The notes under the pieces are model-generated. The model had not been told where the DNA came from and searched no databases. It worked only from the letters and a program-made list of their open reading frames with translations. A stretch of 64,000 bases of DNA from assembly GCA_964581385.1 (NCBI GenBank), contig CAZOOK010000002.1, positions 1 to 64,000 on the forward strand, in the 5' to 3' direction. The position numbers were made by a program, and so were the translations under genes. Shown piece by piece: positions 25,991 through 35,126 of the stretch (positions are counted from its first letter, which is position 1; every line of letters starts with the position of its first letter). The DNA comes from CAZOOK01 sp964581385. Lineage in GTDB: Bacteria; Pseudomonadota; Gammaproteobacteria; Nevskiales; Nevskiaceae.

Positions 25991-28092
25991 ATTGGCGGCT
26001 CCTGAGTCCCGCACCGTATCGCCTGCGCCTCCTATTTCGTGGCGCTTTCCTGTTGCTGATCTTCGCGACCGTTGCGATGGCCCTGTACATGCTGCAGCAG
26101 GAACAGCAACTCAGTTACCGAAATTACGAAGATGGCTTCCACAAAAATGAGGCACAGATCGCAGCGCGCCTGCGCCACCCGGCCGGTCAGCTGGCTTTAC
26201 TGAATCCGCCGTCTGCGCCAGCTGACGGTGAACCGCTCAATTCCTCCGCTCCGACTCAGCTGCATCCGCTGCTGCTGCCATTCTCCGCTCTGGATTTTGA
26301 TGATCAGGGCAAAGTCCAGCAAGCGATCGAGATGGCTGGCTGCATGGTGCAATACGCGTCCTATGGTGAGATTTGCGTGGCGATCGGCAACAACCCCTGG
26401 GCCGGCGGCTTCATCTATGTAGCCGGCAGTTTCGCTGCTGGCGACCTGGCGGAACATCGGCGTGGCGACCGTGACCTCGGACACGCGCACCGCGTGCGCA
26501 TATCAGTCGACCTGCGCGGCAAACACTACCGCTGGATTGCGCCGTTCGAGAGCAGCGGACCTGCCGACGCCTCCGGTTTGCGCGGCCGACTGACCGGCTT
26601 CACCGATACCGGCGGCAGCCAAGCTGCGACTCGCCCGATCAAAGATTTTCGCGGCTGGCTGTGGCAGGCGAGCGATTGTCTCGACACCCAGGTCGAAGCC
26701 GCGCCCGCCGGGTGCAACAAGCGCTCCTTTTTTTCGGTGCGTCTGCCGGTGGAAGTGCTGCGAGATGCGTTGTTTGCCAAAAGCCGCCCGGTCTGGCCGC
26801 CCGCGGATCTGCACCAAATTGACGTCCGCGTCGAGGTGCTGCCACCGGAAGATGGATCCGCCTTGCTCGATAGCACCAGTCCACACGCAACGCCGCCATT
26901 CTCACTGAATGATCTCGCTCCGCTTTTGCTCCCGGGGGAAACCCTGCGGATCCGCAAGCTGACTCAGAACGGCGGCAGTGACATCGTCACCCTCGCCGGC
27001 GCCGAAAGGACTCTGCAACCGACATCCCGTCATATCGACAAGGTGCTCCACTACCTGATGCCCGATCGTCCCGACAAACCGATCGAAAGCCGCGAAACCA
27101 TCGCAACCCCACTCGGCGGCTACGAGCTGAGCCTGACCGGCGATGTGCGCACCGCAAACAAGGCCATCAGCGCCGTGGCCGCGCGTGTGTCGTGGTTTGT
27201 CGGTGCGATGCTGATTGCGATCATGCTGGCCTGGCTGGTGATCGAGATCGGCATCATCAGCCGCATCACTTTACTGACCAAGCGTGCCGCCTCGCTATCC
27301 AAGACCGTCAAGGCCACGGACGGACTCGGCGATTTCGATCTCAGCGATCTGCGCGGAGCCGATGAGCTCGGCGTGCTGGCCGTCTGCCTCTCCGATCTGC
27401 TCCAGCGCGTGCGGGAAGACGTCGACCGCGAACATATACGCGCCGAGCAGGAAAAAGACATGTGGCACGCCGTGGGGCACGAGATCATGTCGCCGCTGCA
27501 ATCACTGATGGCCCTACATAGCGACAGTGGCAGCAGCAGTCGACGTTACATCGACCGCATGCAGCAGGCGATCCGCGTCCTTTACGGCAGTGCTTCGCCG
27601 AGCGAAGCATTTCAGTCTACGGCCCTCAAAGTCGGCGCAATGGATTTGGGCGGCTTTCTGAGCCACGTCGCGCAGAATGCATCGTGCGTCGGCATCGAAA
27701 ACGTCGTGTTCAATGACTGCGGCGAGACCGTCATCGTGCGCGTCAATGAACATTCCCTCGAAGATGTCGTGACGCATGTGCTACGCAACGCTGAACGCTA
27801 CCGCGTCAAGGGCACGCCGATCAGCATCCGTCTGAGCGCAAACGAGACCGCCGTCAGCGTCGCCATTCATAACCAAGGGAGTGCCATCGCTGAGAATCTG
27901 ATCGACAAAATCTTCGAATATGGAGTATCTGATCTCCAGGATGCGGGGGCTCAGGGAAATCGCGGTCAAGGCCTGTTCGTCGCCAAAACCTACATGGCCA
28001 AGATGGCAGGTAGCATCAGTGCGCAAAACGCAGCGGACGGCGTTAATTTTCTGCTCACTCAGCCGCGTGTAACTGGCGAAGTTTTGGGCTAG
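25987..28092 (+). CDS. sensor histidine kinase
   Basis: 701 residues starting at GTG 25987, inside the response-regulator stop. The first membrane helix (LFRGAFLLLIFATVAMALYM) and second (about 400-420: WFVGAMLIAIMLAWLVIEIG) enclose a large periplasmic sensor region of about 370 residues with no family I can name. HAMP-like and coiled-coil segments follow. The H-box is WHAVGHEIMSPLQ (His498), the N-box VLRNAERYR (about 600), and the G-box RGQGLFVAK (about 658). The F-box is reduced (IFEYGVS). Partnership with the preceding response regulator is certain from the overlap. The ligand is unknown; the SPFH operon next door suggests an envelope signal. Confidence 0.9.
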   Translation: MNWRLLSPAPYRLRLLFRGAFLLLIFATVAMALYMLQQEQQLSYRNYEDGFHKNEAQIAARLRHPAGQLALLNPPSAPADGEPLNSSAPTQLHPLLLPFSALDFDDQGKVQQAIEMAGCMVQYASYGEICVAIGNNPWAGGFIYVAGSFAAGDLAEHRRGDRDLGHAHRVRISVDLRGKHYRWIAPFESSGPADASGLRGRLTGFTDTGGSQAATRPIKDFRGWLWQASDCLDTQVEAAPAGCNKRSFFSVRLPVEVLRDALFAKSRPVWPPADLHQIDVRVEVLPPEDGSALLDSTSPHATPPFSLNDLAPLLLPGETLRIRKLTQNGGSDIVTLAGAERTLQPTSRHIDKVLHYLMPDRPDKPIESRETIATPLGGYELSLTGDVRTANKAISAVAARVSWFVGAMLIAIMLAWLVIEIGIISRITLLTKRAASLSKTVKATDGLGDFDLSDLRGADELGVLAVCLSDLLQRVREDVDREHIRAEQEKDMWHAVGHEIMSPLQSLMALHSDSGSSSRRYIDRMQQAIRVLYGSASPSEAFQSTALKVGAMDLGGFLSHVAQNASCVGIENVVFNDCGETVIVRVNEHSLEDVVTHVLRNAERYRVKGTPISIRLSANETAVSVAIHNQGSAIAENLIDKIFEYGVSDLQDAGAQGNRGQGLFVAKTYMAKMAGSISAQNAADGVNFLLTQPRVTGEVLG

Positions 28093-28227
28093 TAACTGAG
28101 GCCGGAGCGTCAACGAATCGGCATATGCGACGTTTAGAAAGTTGCCACCGCTATTCATCACCGCGCTTGTCATTTCGTATACATCAGACGCGGGGCGGTG
28201 GTTTCCACATCTTCCTGGAGAATAACT

Positions 28228-28509
28228 ATGAACAAACGTTTCGGACTGGTCGTGTTTGTGAGTGGTGCAATGTTGTCGAGCGTGGTTCTTGCCGAACCTC
28301 CACCGCCGGATAACGTCAGCGGCAAACGGCATCCGAACTTGGCACACGCCCAGAAAGCCATCGACAAGGCGTTCAGCGATCTAAGCGCCGCGCAACAGGC
28401 CAACGAATTCGACATGAATGGACATGCCGCCAAGGCCAAGGAATTGTTGGAACAAGCCGACACCGAGATCAAACAGGCGGCCGGCGCCGCGAACCACGCG
28501 CACAAGTAA
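28228..28509 (+). CDS. small periplasmic helical protein
   Basis: 93 residues from ATG 28228 (GGAG upstream). A signal peptide (FGLVVFVSGAMLSSVVLA, cut before EPPPP) is followed by a mature chain of about 65 residues, almost entirely Ala/Lys/Glu/Gln helix (HAQKAIDKAFSDLSAAQQ, AAKAKELLEQADTEIKQAA) with His-rich ends. It resembles small metal- or stress-responsive helical-hairpin periplasmic proteins found in many proteobacteria; no specific family is assigned. It follows the histidine kinase gene by 135 bp and is probably transcribed on its own. Confidence 0.75.
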   Translation: MNKRFGLVVFVSGAMLSSVVLAEPPPPDNVSGKRHPNLAHAQKAIDKAFSDLSAAQQANEFDMNGHAAKAKELLEQADTEIKQAAGAANHAHK

Positions 28510-28617
28510 ATGCTTTGGAGACGCCCTGCCGCGCACGGGCGGCAGGGTGCCGGGACTCATCTTCTAATTGCTTTAAAAGCCATTCATGCGCGCATCTGAA
28601 TTAGGGAATGCCTGAAT

Positions 28618-29433
28618 TCAATCGGCCGCCGAACGTCCAATCAGAATATGCCCCGAGACCTTGGTTCCGTTCAAAACGGCGTCGCGCAATGCGATGTCGA
28701 TTGCCGTGGCTTCGATGCCGCCAACGACGAAGCTGCAACCTTGAGCATTGATGCAATCGACCGTTCCCCGCGTCAATTCCTGGTCGAGCGTGATGGTGAC
28801 AGTGGGACTATCGTAGAGCACGGTATTTGGTGCGGCTATACCGGAGAACGTTAAAGTCCGACTGCCGACCAAAGTGCCGCCAATCGACAAGGAACCGAAG
28901 CTCACCTGACTATCGGTGGAACCCGCACTTGGAAAGACCAGTGAGTAGGACGCCGCAGCGCTGATATCGCTGGCATTGATGTTCAGGAATGGTTCTGGAA
29001 ACGGGATCGTTGACGCTGTAGCGACCGGCGGTGGCGGATAGTCGATCAAGCTCAAGGTAAATGTCTTGATCGCAGTATTGGCCGTTGCCGACACCGAATC
29101 AATAGCGATGCCTGAAGATGTGGCCTGCGACTTGATTCCCAAAGCGTCAATGACCAGCTCGGGTATTGGCGGCGTGCCGGCGAACAGGAACAAACTCTCG
29201 TTGTCGGTCTTTGCGTGGGTGGCATTTTTGTAAGCTGGTGGTGCACTGCCTTTGACCTGCCCAACCGGCGCGAGCAATGTCGCCTGGCCGTTGACCACGA
29301 ACTTGGCGCTGAATCCGTAAGCCTCACTCGACGCCGCCGATTGTGCGTGAACCGGCAACGCCGCGGCCAAAGCAGCCCAGCCCGCGCCGCAAGCAATACG
29401 GATTTTGTTCGAAAATGTCAGGGTATTCTGCAT
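28618..29433 (-). CDS. secreted beta-rich protein, choice-of-anchor-P-like
   Basis: 271 residues from ATG 29433, with GGAG eight bases upstream; an upstream frame start at 29472 lacks a ribosome site. The signal peptide ends at ALPVHAQSA. The mature part opens with EAYGFSAKFVVNGQATLLAP and VKGSAPPAYKNAT, which resembles the start of choice-of-anchor-P proteins, and continues as beta-sandwich-like sequence with two Cys (DCINAQGC). A surface or extracellular location is expected. No enzyme motif is visible. It is monocistronic. Confidence 0.68.
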   Translation of the reverse strand: MQNTLTFSNKIRIACGAGWAALAAALPVHAQSAASSEAYGFSAKFVVNGQATLLAPVGQVKGSAPPAYKNATHAKTDNESLFLFAGTPPIPELVIDALGIKSQATSSGIAIDSVSATANTAIKTFTLSLIDYPPPPVATASTIPFPEPFLNINASDISAAASYSLVFPSAGSTDSQVSFGSLSIGGTLVGSRTLTFSGIAAPNTVLYDSPTVTITLDQELTRGTVDCINAQGCSFVVGGIEATAIDIALRDAVLNGTKVSGHILIGRSAAD

Positions 29434-29532
29434 AGCTTTACTCCATGAGTTCTTTAATGCCCCGATTAACAATACTCACCCCCTCCATCGTGTATACCGC
29501 GAAGCGATAGCTGCCGATGGACTGCCTCATAG

Positions 29533-29829
29533 AAACGCGTCCGGAAAGGAGCCGATGACACAAGCTTGTTCGAGAGTCGTCTTATCCTGCACAGCGTCAA
29601 CGAAAAACGTATCCGTGGTCTTACCGCGGCGGCGGTTTGGGTTGCGGCGCTTTTCGGCGCGTCCTGCGGCGCCGGAATATTCAAACCGGTATTCGTGGCG
29701 TTCGTATTGTTGATATTGGTTCTCACACTTGGTGGAACATTCGAGCGTGCCGTTCACCGGCGGCTCCACCCCGGCAACGATCACACCACACCGCCGAATT
29801 CCCAATTGATGAATTCAGGACAGCGATGA
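29533..29829 (+). pseudogene. MgtC/SapB C-terminal remnant
   Basis: The open frame (first usable start TTG 29566) encodes RIRGLTAAAVWVAALFGASCGAG, then a second hydrophobic helix. This matches the conserved last two membrane helices of MgtC/SapB proteins (GLTTAAslWv..a.G.a.G.G). A full protein needs three further N-terminal membrane helices with conserved acidic residues, and the frame is closed by TAG at 29530 with no such helices upstream. It is therefore a truncated remnant or a very short derivative. Its 3' end overlaps the convergent DUF2127 gene by 15 bp. Confidence 0.5.
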
Positions 29830-30348
29830 AGTCAGCGGCGGCGTTGTCCTTTTTTTGCTGTCGTCTGAACGGGAGTCGGCGGCCGATTTGATCCGAAAGA
29901 TCAAGTAGCCGACGACGAGAACGTTCAGTGCTAATGCGAGCGCTTTGGGCAACGTCGTATGCGCAAACAGTTCCCAAATCTCCACGGGGATGAGCGATGC
30001 CGTTGCGATGGTCGTTAACCACTCCGCCCAGCGCTTCCGAAACCAAAGTCCAATCCCCTCTGTAAAGAACAGGCCAGCGACAACGAAGGCGCCAAGACCC
30101 AGCGCTTTGATTCGCAGCGGACTCAGTCCCGTGAGCCAGCCGAGAACATGCAGCGCAACGTGCTGTTCCGCACCGTGGGGTAATGCGTCAGCCCAGGCAT
30201 TCAAGAAATCAACGACGGTGGGATTCAGCAGCTCCAAGGCTGCGGACCCGGTGCCAACGAGTGTCATCGCCTTTATGAATTTGAAGATCGCGATGACTCG
30301 CAAGAGACCCGCTGACTCGCTCTCGCGCCGGGGCGATTGGATATCCAT
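29815..30348 (-). CDS. DUF2127 integral membrane protein
   Basis: 177 residues with four predicted membrane helices (VIAIFKFIKAMTLVGTGSAA; IKALGLGAFVVAGLFFTEGI; WLTTIATASLIPVEIWELF; ALALNVLVVGYLIFRI). The opening LLRVIAIFKFIKAM, the phrase GLWFRKRWAEWLTTIATASLIPVEIWEL and the closing LNVLVVGYLI are the hallmark of DUF2127 proteins, whose function is not established. It starts 23 bp after the mechanosensitive-channel gene stop on the same strand and may be cotranscribed with it. Confidence 0.87.
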   Translation of the reverse strand: MDIQSPRRESESAGLLRVIAIFKFIKAMTLVGTGSAALELLNPTVVDFLNAWADALPHGAEQHVALHVLGWLTGLSPLRIKALGLGAFVVAGLFFTEGIGLWFRKRWAEWLTTIATASLIPVEIWELFAHTTLPKALALALNVLVVGYLIFRIKSAADSRSDDSKKRTTPPLTSSLS

Positions 30349-30371
30349 GGGATAGGGTATTGGTGCGTGTC

Positions 30372-32294
30372 TTAAATTTTGATCGCCGAGCGAATCTGCG
30401 GCATGCCGGACACTGCATTCTTCACTTCCGGCGTGGAGGCGATAACCTCCGCCAGCTTGCGCGTGACTTGCTCATCGATCTCCGACGCGCGAAGCATCTC
30501 CACCGGATAGCGCACCGCGAATTCGAGCCCGCTGCTCGTCAACTGTAAGTGAGCTCGGGGCGCCGGCGTTGAGATTTCAAAATCGAAAAGTTGTTCGATC
30601 GAGCTGTGCTGATGTTCGAGGTTGCTGCGATACCCGCCGTAAATCGCATTGACCACTTCCAGAATCTGACGCTCTGCTGCCGAGAAATCGCTATCGGGTA
30701 GGAATGTCACCACCACTTCGCGCCAAGTGTACGACGTGCCTGGGATCTGCTTGAAAAACGGCGTGCTTTGAAACAGCACGGAATTGGAAAAGGCGACGAC
30801 GCGTCCCGTTGGATACAGCTCGATTCCGCTGGTCGCAAGTTCCAACAGGTAAATCCGCACCAGGCCGATTTCGACAACATCTCCAGTAATGCCTGACACT
30901 GTGATCCGATCGCCGATCCGTACACCGTAACGGCCGATAAGAAAGAAGTACGCCGCCACCGACAATAGAACCGTTTGCAGCGCCACAGCGACGCCGGCGG
31001 TGAGAAATCCGGCAAACGTTGCCAGCGAACCAATTTCGCGCACGAAGCCGCCGATGATCACCATTCCCATCAGAACGCCACAGACGCTTCGCCGCAGTAT
31101 TGTGAACTGACGCCGGCGCCGTAAATCCCGCACGTAGCGGAAAGTGGCACGTCGCCACAGCTCCGACAGCAACAGGACAACTCCGAGCGCGGCAAGAATC
31201 ACCGCGAGTTGCGTCAATACATTCCTCAGAGCGTGACCGTATTCTTTGTGAACCGAGCTGCGCCATTGGTCGAGTGCGGCCTGGCTTTGGTCCAGCAGCA
31301 TCGCTTCCTGATGCAGCGGCAAGGCGGCGGCGGACAGTTGTTTGAACTGCGTCGTGAGCTGGTTCAGCTGCCGCCGGATCGTATCCACCTGTGCTGGTGT
31401 CAGTGCCGCAGACTGCTGTGTCGCATCGTTGCCCCTTTTGATGATGTCCTTGATCGAAGCGCGCAATGGCGCTAGCAGTTGCTGCACACCGTCCCGCAAC
31501 TTGGCGGCTGCCTTAGACATTTGTTCCGCATCGTGCAGTTGGTGCACACGCGTCATCAACAGCGAGGCATCTGCGACAAGGCCGCCCGATTCCGGAGCAG
31601 TGCGCGTTGGCGCTGCCTTGTCGGCCGTCACATCCGACGTCGCAGAAGCTGACGATGCCTCGGGCAAGGAACGCTTGATTTCGCCGATCTTGCCAAGCAG
31701 GCCGGGAGGTCCGCTGTCGTTGGCATCGGCGAGCATGGCGATGTTGTGAAGTGCCTCCCGCAATGCATTCGCCAGTTGCAGATCTGCCTGGAGTTTCTCC
31801 TTCTGGGCAACCACATCGCCGCGCTTTCGTGATGGCGTATTCGGAATCTTCTTGTTGAGCGCATCAATTTGCACCTGTAATTGATGGGCGTGATCGTCTG
31901 CCGCGGCTACGGCTTTGGCGAGCCGCGCCTCCTGGGAGGAGGCGTCCGACTCGCTGGCGCTTGGTTGCTGCGCCGTTTGCTCAAGAGCATCGACAATCGG
32001 CGCCTGTGCCTCCGCAGCCTGGAAAGCGATCTGTAGACTCCTGCGGGCAAGGGTGCGCGCATTGTCGAGGTAGACCACATCGCCGGGCTGCCCCGCCGCG
32101 GAATCCGCCGTCTTCACTTGGCGATACCAAGTGATGACGGCGTTCAGATGGTCGAGCACCGCATCCGCAGAAGGCTTCGGAACATCGGCCGCGGACACGG
32201 CCGCGACTGCCAGCGTCAGTACCAATCCCAATAACTTGCGTCTGTGCGCGACAAAAGTGCACCACATCGATCGCCCGATCGTCGAAAGCCCCAT
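30372..32294 (-). CDS. MscS-family mechanosensitive ion channel with long periplasmic coiled-coil domain
   Basis: 640 residues from ATG 32294 (AAGGG five bases upstream). After the signal peptide (LLGLVLTLAVAAVSA) comes a long helical, Gln/Ala-rich periplasmic region (about 30-350), like MscK/YbiO-type channels. Membrane helices then lead to the pore helix and the conserved MscS beta domain (RYGVRIGDRITVSGITGDVVEIGLVRIYLLE, about 470-500; the GDxI/V..sG..G.V..I pattern is diagnostic). The cytoplasmic vestibule follows. It releases osmolytes on hypo-osmotic shock. A TTG 24 bases upstream would add eight residues. DUF2127 follows within 23 bp. Confidence 0.9.
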   Translation of the reverse strand: MGLSTIGRSMWCTFVAHRRKLLGLVLTLAVAAVSAADVPKPSADAVLDHLNAVITWYRQVKTADSAAGQPGDVVYLDNARTLARRSLQIAFQAAEAQAPIVDALEQTAQQPSASESDASSQEARLAKAVAAADDHAHQLQVQIDALNKKIPNTPSRKRGDVVAQKEKLQADLQLANALREALHNIAMLADANDSGPPGLLGKIGEIKRSLPEASSASATSDVTADKAAPTRTAPESGGLVADASLLMTRVHQLHDAEQMSKAAAKLRDGVQQLLAPLRASIKDIIKRGNDATQQSAALTPAQVDTIRRQLNQLTTQFKQLSAAALPLHQEAMLLDQSQAALDQWRSSVHKEYGHALRNVLTQLAVILAALGVVLLLSELWRRATFRYVRDLRRRRQFTILRRSVCGVLMGMVIIGGFVREIGSLATFAGFLTAGVAVALQTVLLSVAAYFFLIGRYGVRIGDRITVSGITGDVVEIGLVRIYLLELATSGIELYPTGRVVAFSNSVLFQSTPFFKQIPGTSYTWREVVVTFLPDSDFSAAERQILEVVNAIYGGYRSNLEHQHSSIEQLFDFEISTPAPRAHLQLTSSGLEFAVRYPVEMLRASEIDEQVTRKLAEVIASTPEVKNAVSGMPQIRSAIKI

Positions 32295-32390
32295 AGTCGC
32301 CCTTGTTCTCCGAATCAACCCGCCAGGAAGCCGGGATCATATGCGCATCCGGCAAGAAAATACTGACTCCGCGACGGAATACAAAAAACA

Positions 32391-32927
32391 TCAAACGAAA
32401 CTTGAGATCCGTGCACTGCCGATGGTCTTGCCCGATGACGTTGTTTCCGTTTCCGGAGATGACGACGGTGACCGCGCCGCCGGCTTGTAACGCCCTGGCA
32501 CGCTGCGCATTGCAATCGACAGGCGATTCCAGGCATTGATGGTCATCGCCAGATAAGTGAGATCGACCAGTTGCCGGTCATCGAAATGACAGCGCGCTTC
32601 TTCGTAAACAGCGTCTGGCACGTGATCCTCGGCTACCAGAGTCAGCGCTTCGATCCAGGCCAGAGCTGCGCGTTCGCGTTCATCGAAAAATGGCGTCTCG
32701 CGCCAGGCATTGAGCGCATATAGACGCTGCTCGGTCTCGCCCTGCGCGCGGGCGTCGATTGAATGCATATCGATGCAATACGCACAACCGTTGATCTGCG
32801 ATGCACGCAGCTTGAGCAGGTGCAGGAGCTTGGGTTCCAGCCCGCAACCATGCAAATACTCTTCGAGCGCAAGCATTGCCTTGAGCGCGGCTGGTGCATA
32901 TCTTTGAACATCAATTCGAGCTTCCAT
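32391..32927 (-). CDS. AhpD-like carboxymuconolactone decarboxylase family protein
   Basis: 178 residues. The family centre KLRASQINGCAYCIDMH (about 42-58) holds the redox CxxC and downstream His of AhpD-type alkylhydroperoxidases; ERERAALAWIEALTL and LTYLAMTINAWNRLSIAM are also standard. GGAGGA precedes the ATG. The last 30 residues are a Ser/Pro-rich tail not part of the domain. A peroxide-detoxifying or redox role is likely. It lies upstream of and parallel to the MscS gene, with a 96-bp gap. Confidence 0.9.
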   Translation of the reverse strand: MEARIDVQRYAPAALKAMLALEEYLHGCGLEPKLLHLLKLRASQINGCAYCIDMHSIDARAQGETEQRLYALNAWRETPFFDERERAALAWIEALTLVAEDHVPDAVYEEARCHFDDRQLVDLTYLAMTINAWNRLSIAMRSVPGRYKPAARSPSSSPETETTSSGKTIGSARISSFV

Positions 32928-33032
32928 ATCAGTCCTCCGTGATGACTGTTAACGTTTGATACCCGACGACGCGTGTAGTTCAATGCGCCGGGCCGCCCGC
33001 GTAGCTGACGTATAACAATTGGTACGATGAAT

Positions 33033-33905
33033 TCAATCGGCTGCGGCATGCGCGAATTGCGATGACGCCTCGGCGGCGAGCATCTCGAATTCCTCTGCGT
33101 AGCCGAGTAGGCGTTCGCGCAGATGTTTGCGCTGCGCTGGCTCCAGCGTGGCCGAGATGTCAGCCATTAGCTGTATCCAGCGCTTCTTCTCCACCGCATC
33201 CACCGATTGGCTCTTATCACTATTGTCTTGCGTCAGAAGAAAGTTGCGCATTCGATCCTCGAAGCCGATTTGACTGCTGCTTGCCAGCAAAACGGCATAG
33301 CGGTCGAGGACGGCATGCTGTTCGGTTGCCCATGCCGATGTCTCCGGTAGAGCCTCCGCTCCCCACTGCGCCACCAATTGACGCTGCCGAGTGTTCAGCC
33401 TGCCGATCCAATCGCTCAGCTGCTGATTCATATCGTTGACCAGATGCTTCTGCCGATCCTGCAAACTCCGCTTTTCGCGGCGACGCTCGGCCTCGTCGAT
33501 GTCTTTGCTCATCTTCTGGATCACACCTTCGATCTGCGCATCGTTAAGTCCCGCATTCAATCTGATATAGCCGGGCAACGTCTCCATGACCAGATCCTGC
33601 CAGTGCTGAGCGACATGTGCGCTGAAAATTTCAATCTGCTCCACGCTGAGCGGTCCCGACTGCACCGCATCGGCCAGCTGCCTCAAGTCCGCTGCGTACA
33701 GCGGCAGTTGCGTGCGACGGTGCCAACTCCACAGCGGGTATAGATCGGCATCGAGGGATTTTCGCTGCTGCGCAGTCAGATCGACATAATCTGAAATCTC
33801 CCAGCGCAGCAGGATATCGAGATGGTCGTATGCCAGCCGCGTAGTGCTGCAAGCGGTCAGCAGCAGTACGCAACAACCACAGGCCAGTCTGATCAGCACA
33901 CGCAT
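33033..33905 (-). CDS. DUF6279-family lipoprotein
   Basis: 290 residues from ATG 33905; GTG 33911 is two codons upstream. A lipoprotein signal (CCVLLLTACS) is followed by STTRLAYDHLDILLRWEISDYVDLTAQQ, the recognisable start of DUF6279 lipoproteins (rlaYnnld.ll.w...DYvdLt..Q). The rest is alpha-helical with charged repeats (ERRREKRSLQDRQKHL). Function is unknown; an outer-membrane or periplasmic helical scaffold is inferred. Confidence 0.85.
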   Translation of the reverse strand: MRVLIRLACGCCVLLLTACSTTRLAYDHLDILLRWEISDYVDLTAQQRKSLDADLYPLWSWHRRTQLPLYAADLRQLADAVQSGPLSVEQIEIFSAHVAQHWQDLVMETLPGYIRLNAGLNDAQIEGVIQKMSKDIDEAERRREKRSLQDRQKHLVNDMNQQLSDWIGRLNTRQRQLVAQWGAEALPETSAWATEQHAVLDRYAVLLASSSQIGFEDRMRNFLLTQDNSDKSQSVDAVEKKRWIQLMADISATLEPAQRKHLRERLLGYAEEFEMLAAEASSQFAHAAAD

Positions 33906-34315
33906 CGTCACGTCCGTTCAGCCGATTGAGCTTCCAGTGAAAACGTCGCAAATGGCGACACGCGATAGCCATAAGATCTTGGACCTTGAGGCAAGAGATC
34001 TCGTCGCGCCACGGAACTCGATCACGCTTAAGATACTGGAGCCGTCTTTTCCCGTGGTCAAATTGTCCGAGGAATTCGCTACACGTCACTCCACCGCACG
34101 TTGTTTGGCTCGATTTGATGTGCGCATATATCCGACGCTCCTCGCGTCCAGACACTTTCTTTGTTCAGTGAAATCTTAGCGATCCCAGATTGGCGCTTTC
34201 GTCGCTGTCTTCATAAGAGGGGGAAGTCCACACCTATCGACCTACATGAGTTTGACCCGTGGACTTGGCGGCAGAGGATGTTTATTCTTGCTAGATTCCT
34301 CACTTCCATATCCCT
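33906..34315. other. gene-free interval between divergent genes
   Basis: About 400 bp between the DUF6279 lipoprotein and the PagL-like barrel. Short frames on both strands have no start signals or protein features. It holds the promoters of both genes; I see no clear inverted repeat or RNA. Confidence 0.45.
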
Positions 34316-34903
34316 ATGACCCACATCGATCGTGGCTGGATTGCTATAACGGTGCCGCTTTTGATGTGCAGTTTCTCGTCGGCAGTCGCTGGCAACGACC
34401 AGACAGACTGGTCCGTCACCGCATTCGGCGGCCCATGGACGCAGAGGATTGTTTCGGAGATTGTGATTGATGGAAATTACGACGTAAGTGGTGGACTGAT
34501 CGGCGTCGCCGTAGACCGCCACCTCGCGCGCTTGGGCTGGGGGTTCTCGCTAGCCGGGGAAGGGGTGCTCACGCAGAACTTCGACGGGCCGGTATTTACG
34601 ACCGTCGGCGCCGGGCTCGGATTACGATTCGATTCCATTGCAGGACATATACCAATCAGCGTTGCCGCATACACCGGCCCGTCTTACGCGTTTCACCCGC
34701 CGGTCGAGCAATATAATACCGATCGACGCCAGCACCCGTTCTTAAACTACGTCGCTGTCGAACTCGCGATTGGAATTCCTCGTCACGAGAACCATTGGGA
34801 CGCGGTTTTACGAATATTCCATCGATCGGGCGCTTGGGGCTTGTACTCGCCCAACGCTGACGAGGGTAGTACGGTCGGCGTCGGGCTCCGTGCAAAATTC
34901 TGA
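34316..34903 (+). CDS. PagL-like outer-membrane beta-barrel, probable lipid A 3-O-deacylase
   Basis: 195 residues. A signal peptide (WIAITVPLLMCSFSSAVA, cut near residue 25) is followed by about eight alternating amphipathic strands ending in Phe (VGVGLRAKF). In the last strands FHRSGAWGLYSPNADEGS places His169, Ser171 and Glu183 with H-x-S and a 14-residue His-to-Glu gap, exactly the spacing of the PagL catalytic triad of Pseudomonas. The barrel size and NHWDAVLRIFHRSG also fit. PagL removes the 3-O acyl chain of lipid A in the outer membrane. Overall similarity outside the triad is low, so the call rests on size, barrel pattern and triad spacing. No clear ribosome site precedes the ATG. It is parallel to the esterase 220 bp downstream. 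Confidence 0.65.
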   Translation: MTHIDRGWIAITVPLLMCSFSSAVAGNDQTDWSVTAFGGPWTQRIVSEIVIDGNYDVSGGLIGVAVDRHLARLGWGFSLAGEGVLTQNFDGPVFTTVGAGLGLRFDSIAGHIPISVAAYTGPSYAFHPPVEQYNTDRRQHPFLNYVAVELAIGIPRHENHWDAVLRIFHRSGAWGLYSPNADEGSTVGVGLRAKF

Positions 34904-35126
34904 GACTTGGTCTGTCGGTCCCGCCAGAAAAAGCGCGCTGCGCAAGTCGTTTCGATCCGGTATTGGATCGACCGCTCCAGGCGTCGGCTGAAGCCGTGCA
35001 GAAGTGGCCTCTTGGGCGTATGTTGTCGCATCGACAGGCGAACGCCGACTAGATTGCCGATTTGATGGTATTTCGCCTTCTACAATACCACCGCCCTCGC
35101 CGCTTGACGGGCAGACCCCGGATGCC

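Noticed and set aside
24983..26014. Long N-terminal extension of the second SPFH frame antisense to the response regulator
   Set aside because: It is the reverse strand of a clear REC domain; the SPFH protein has a good start at 24976.
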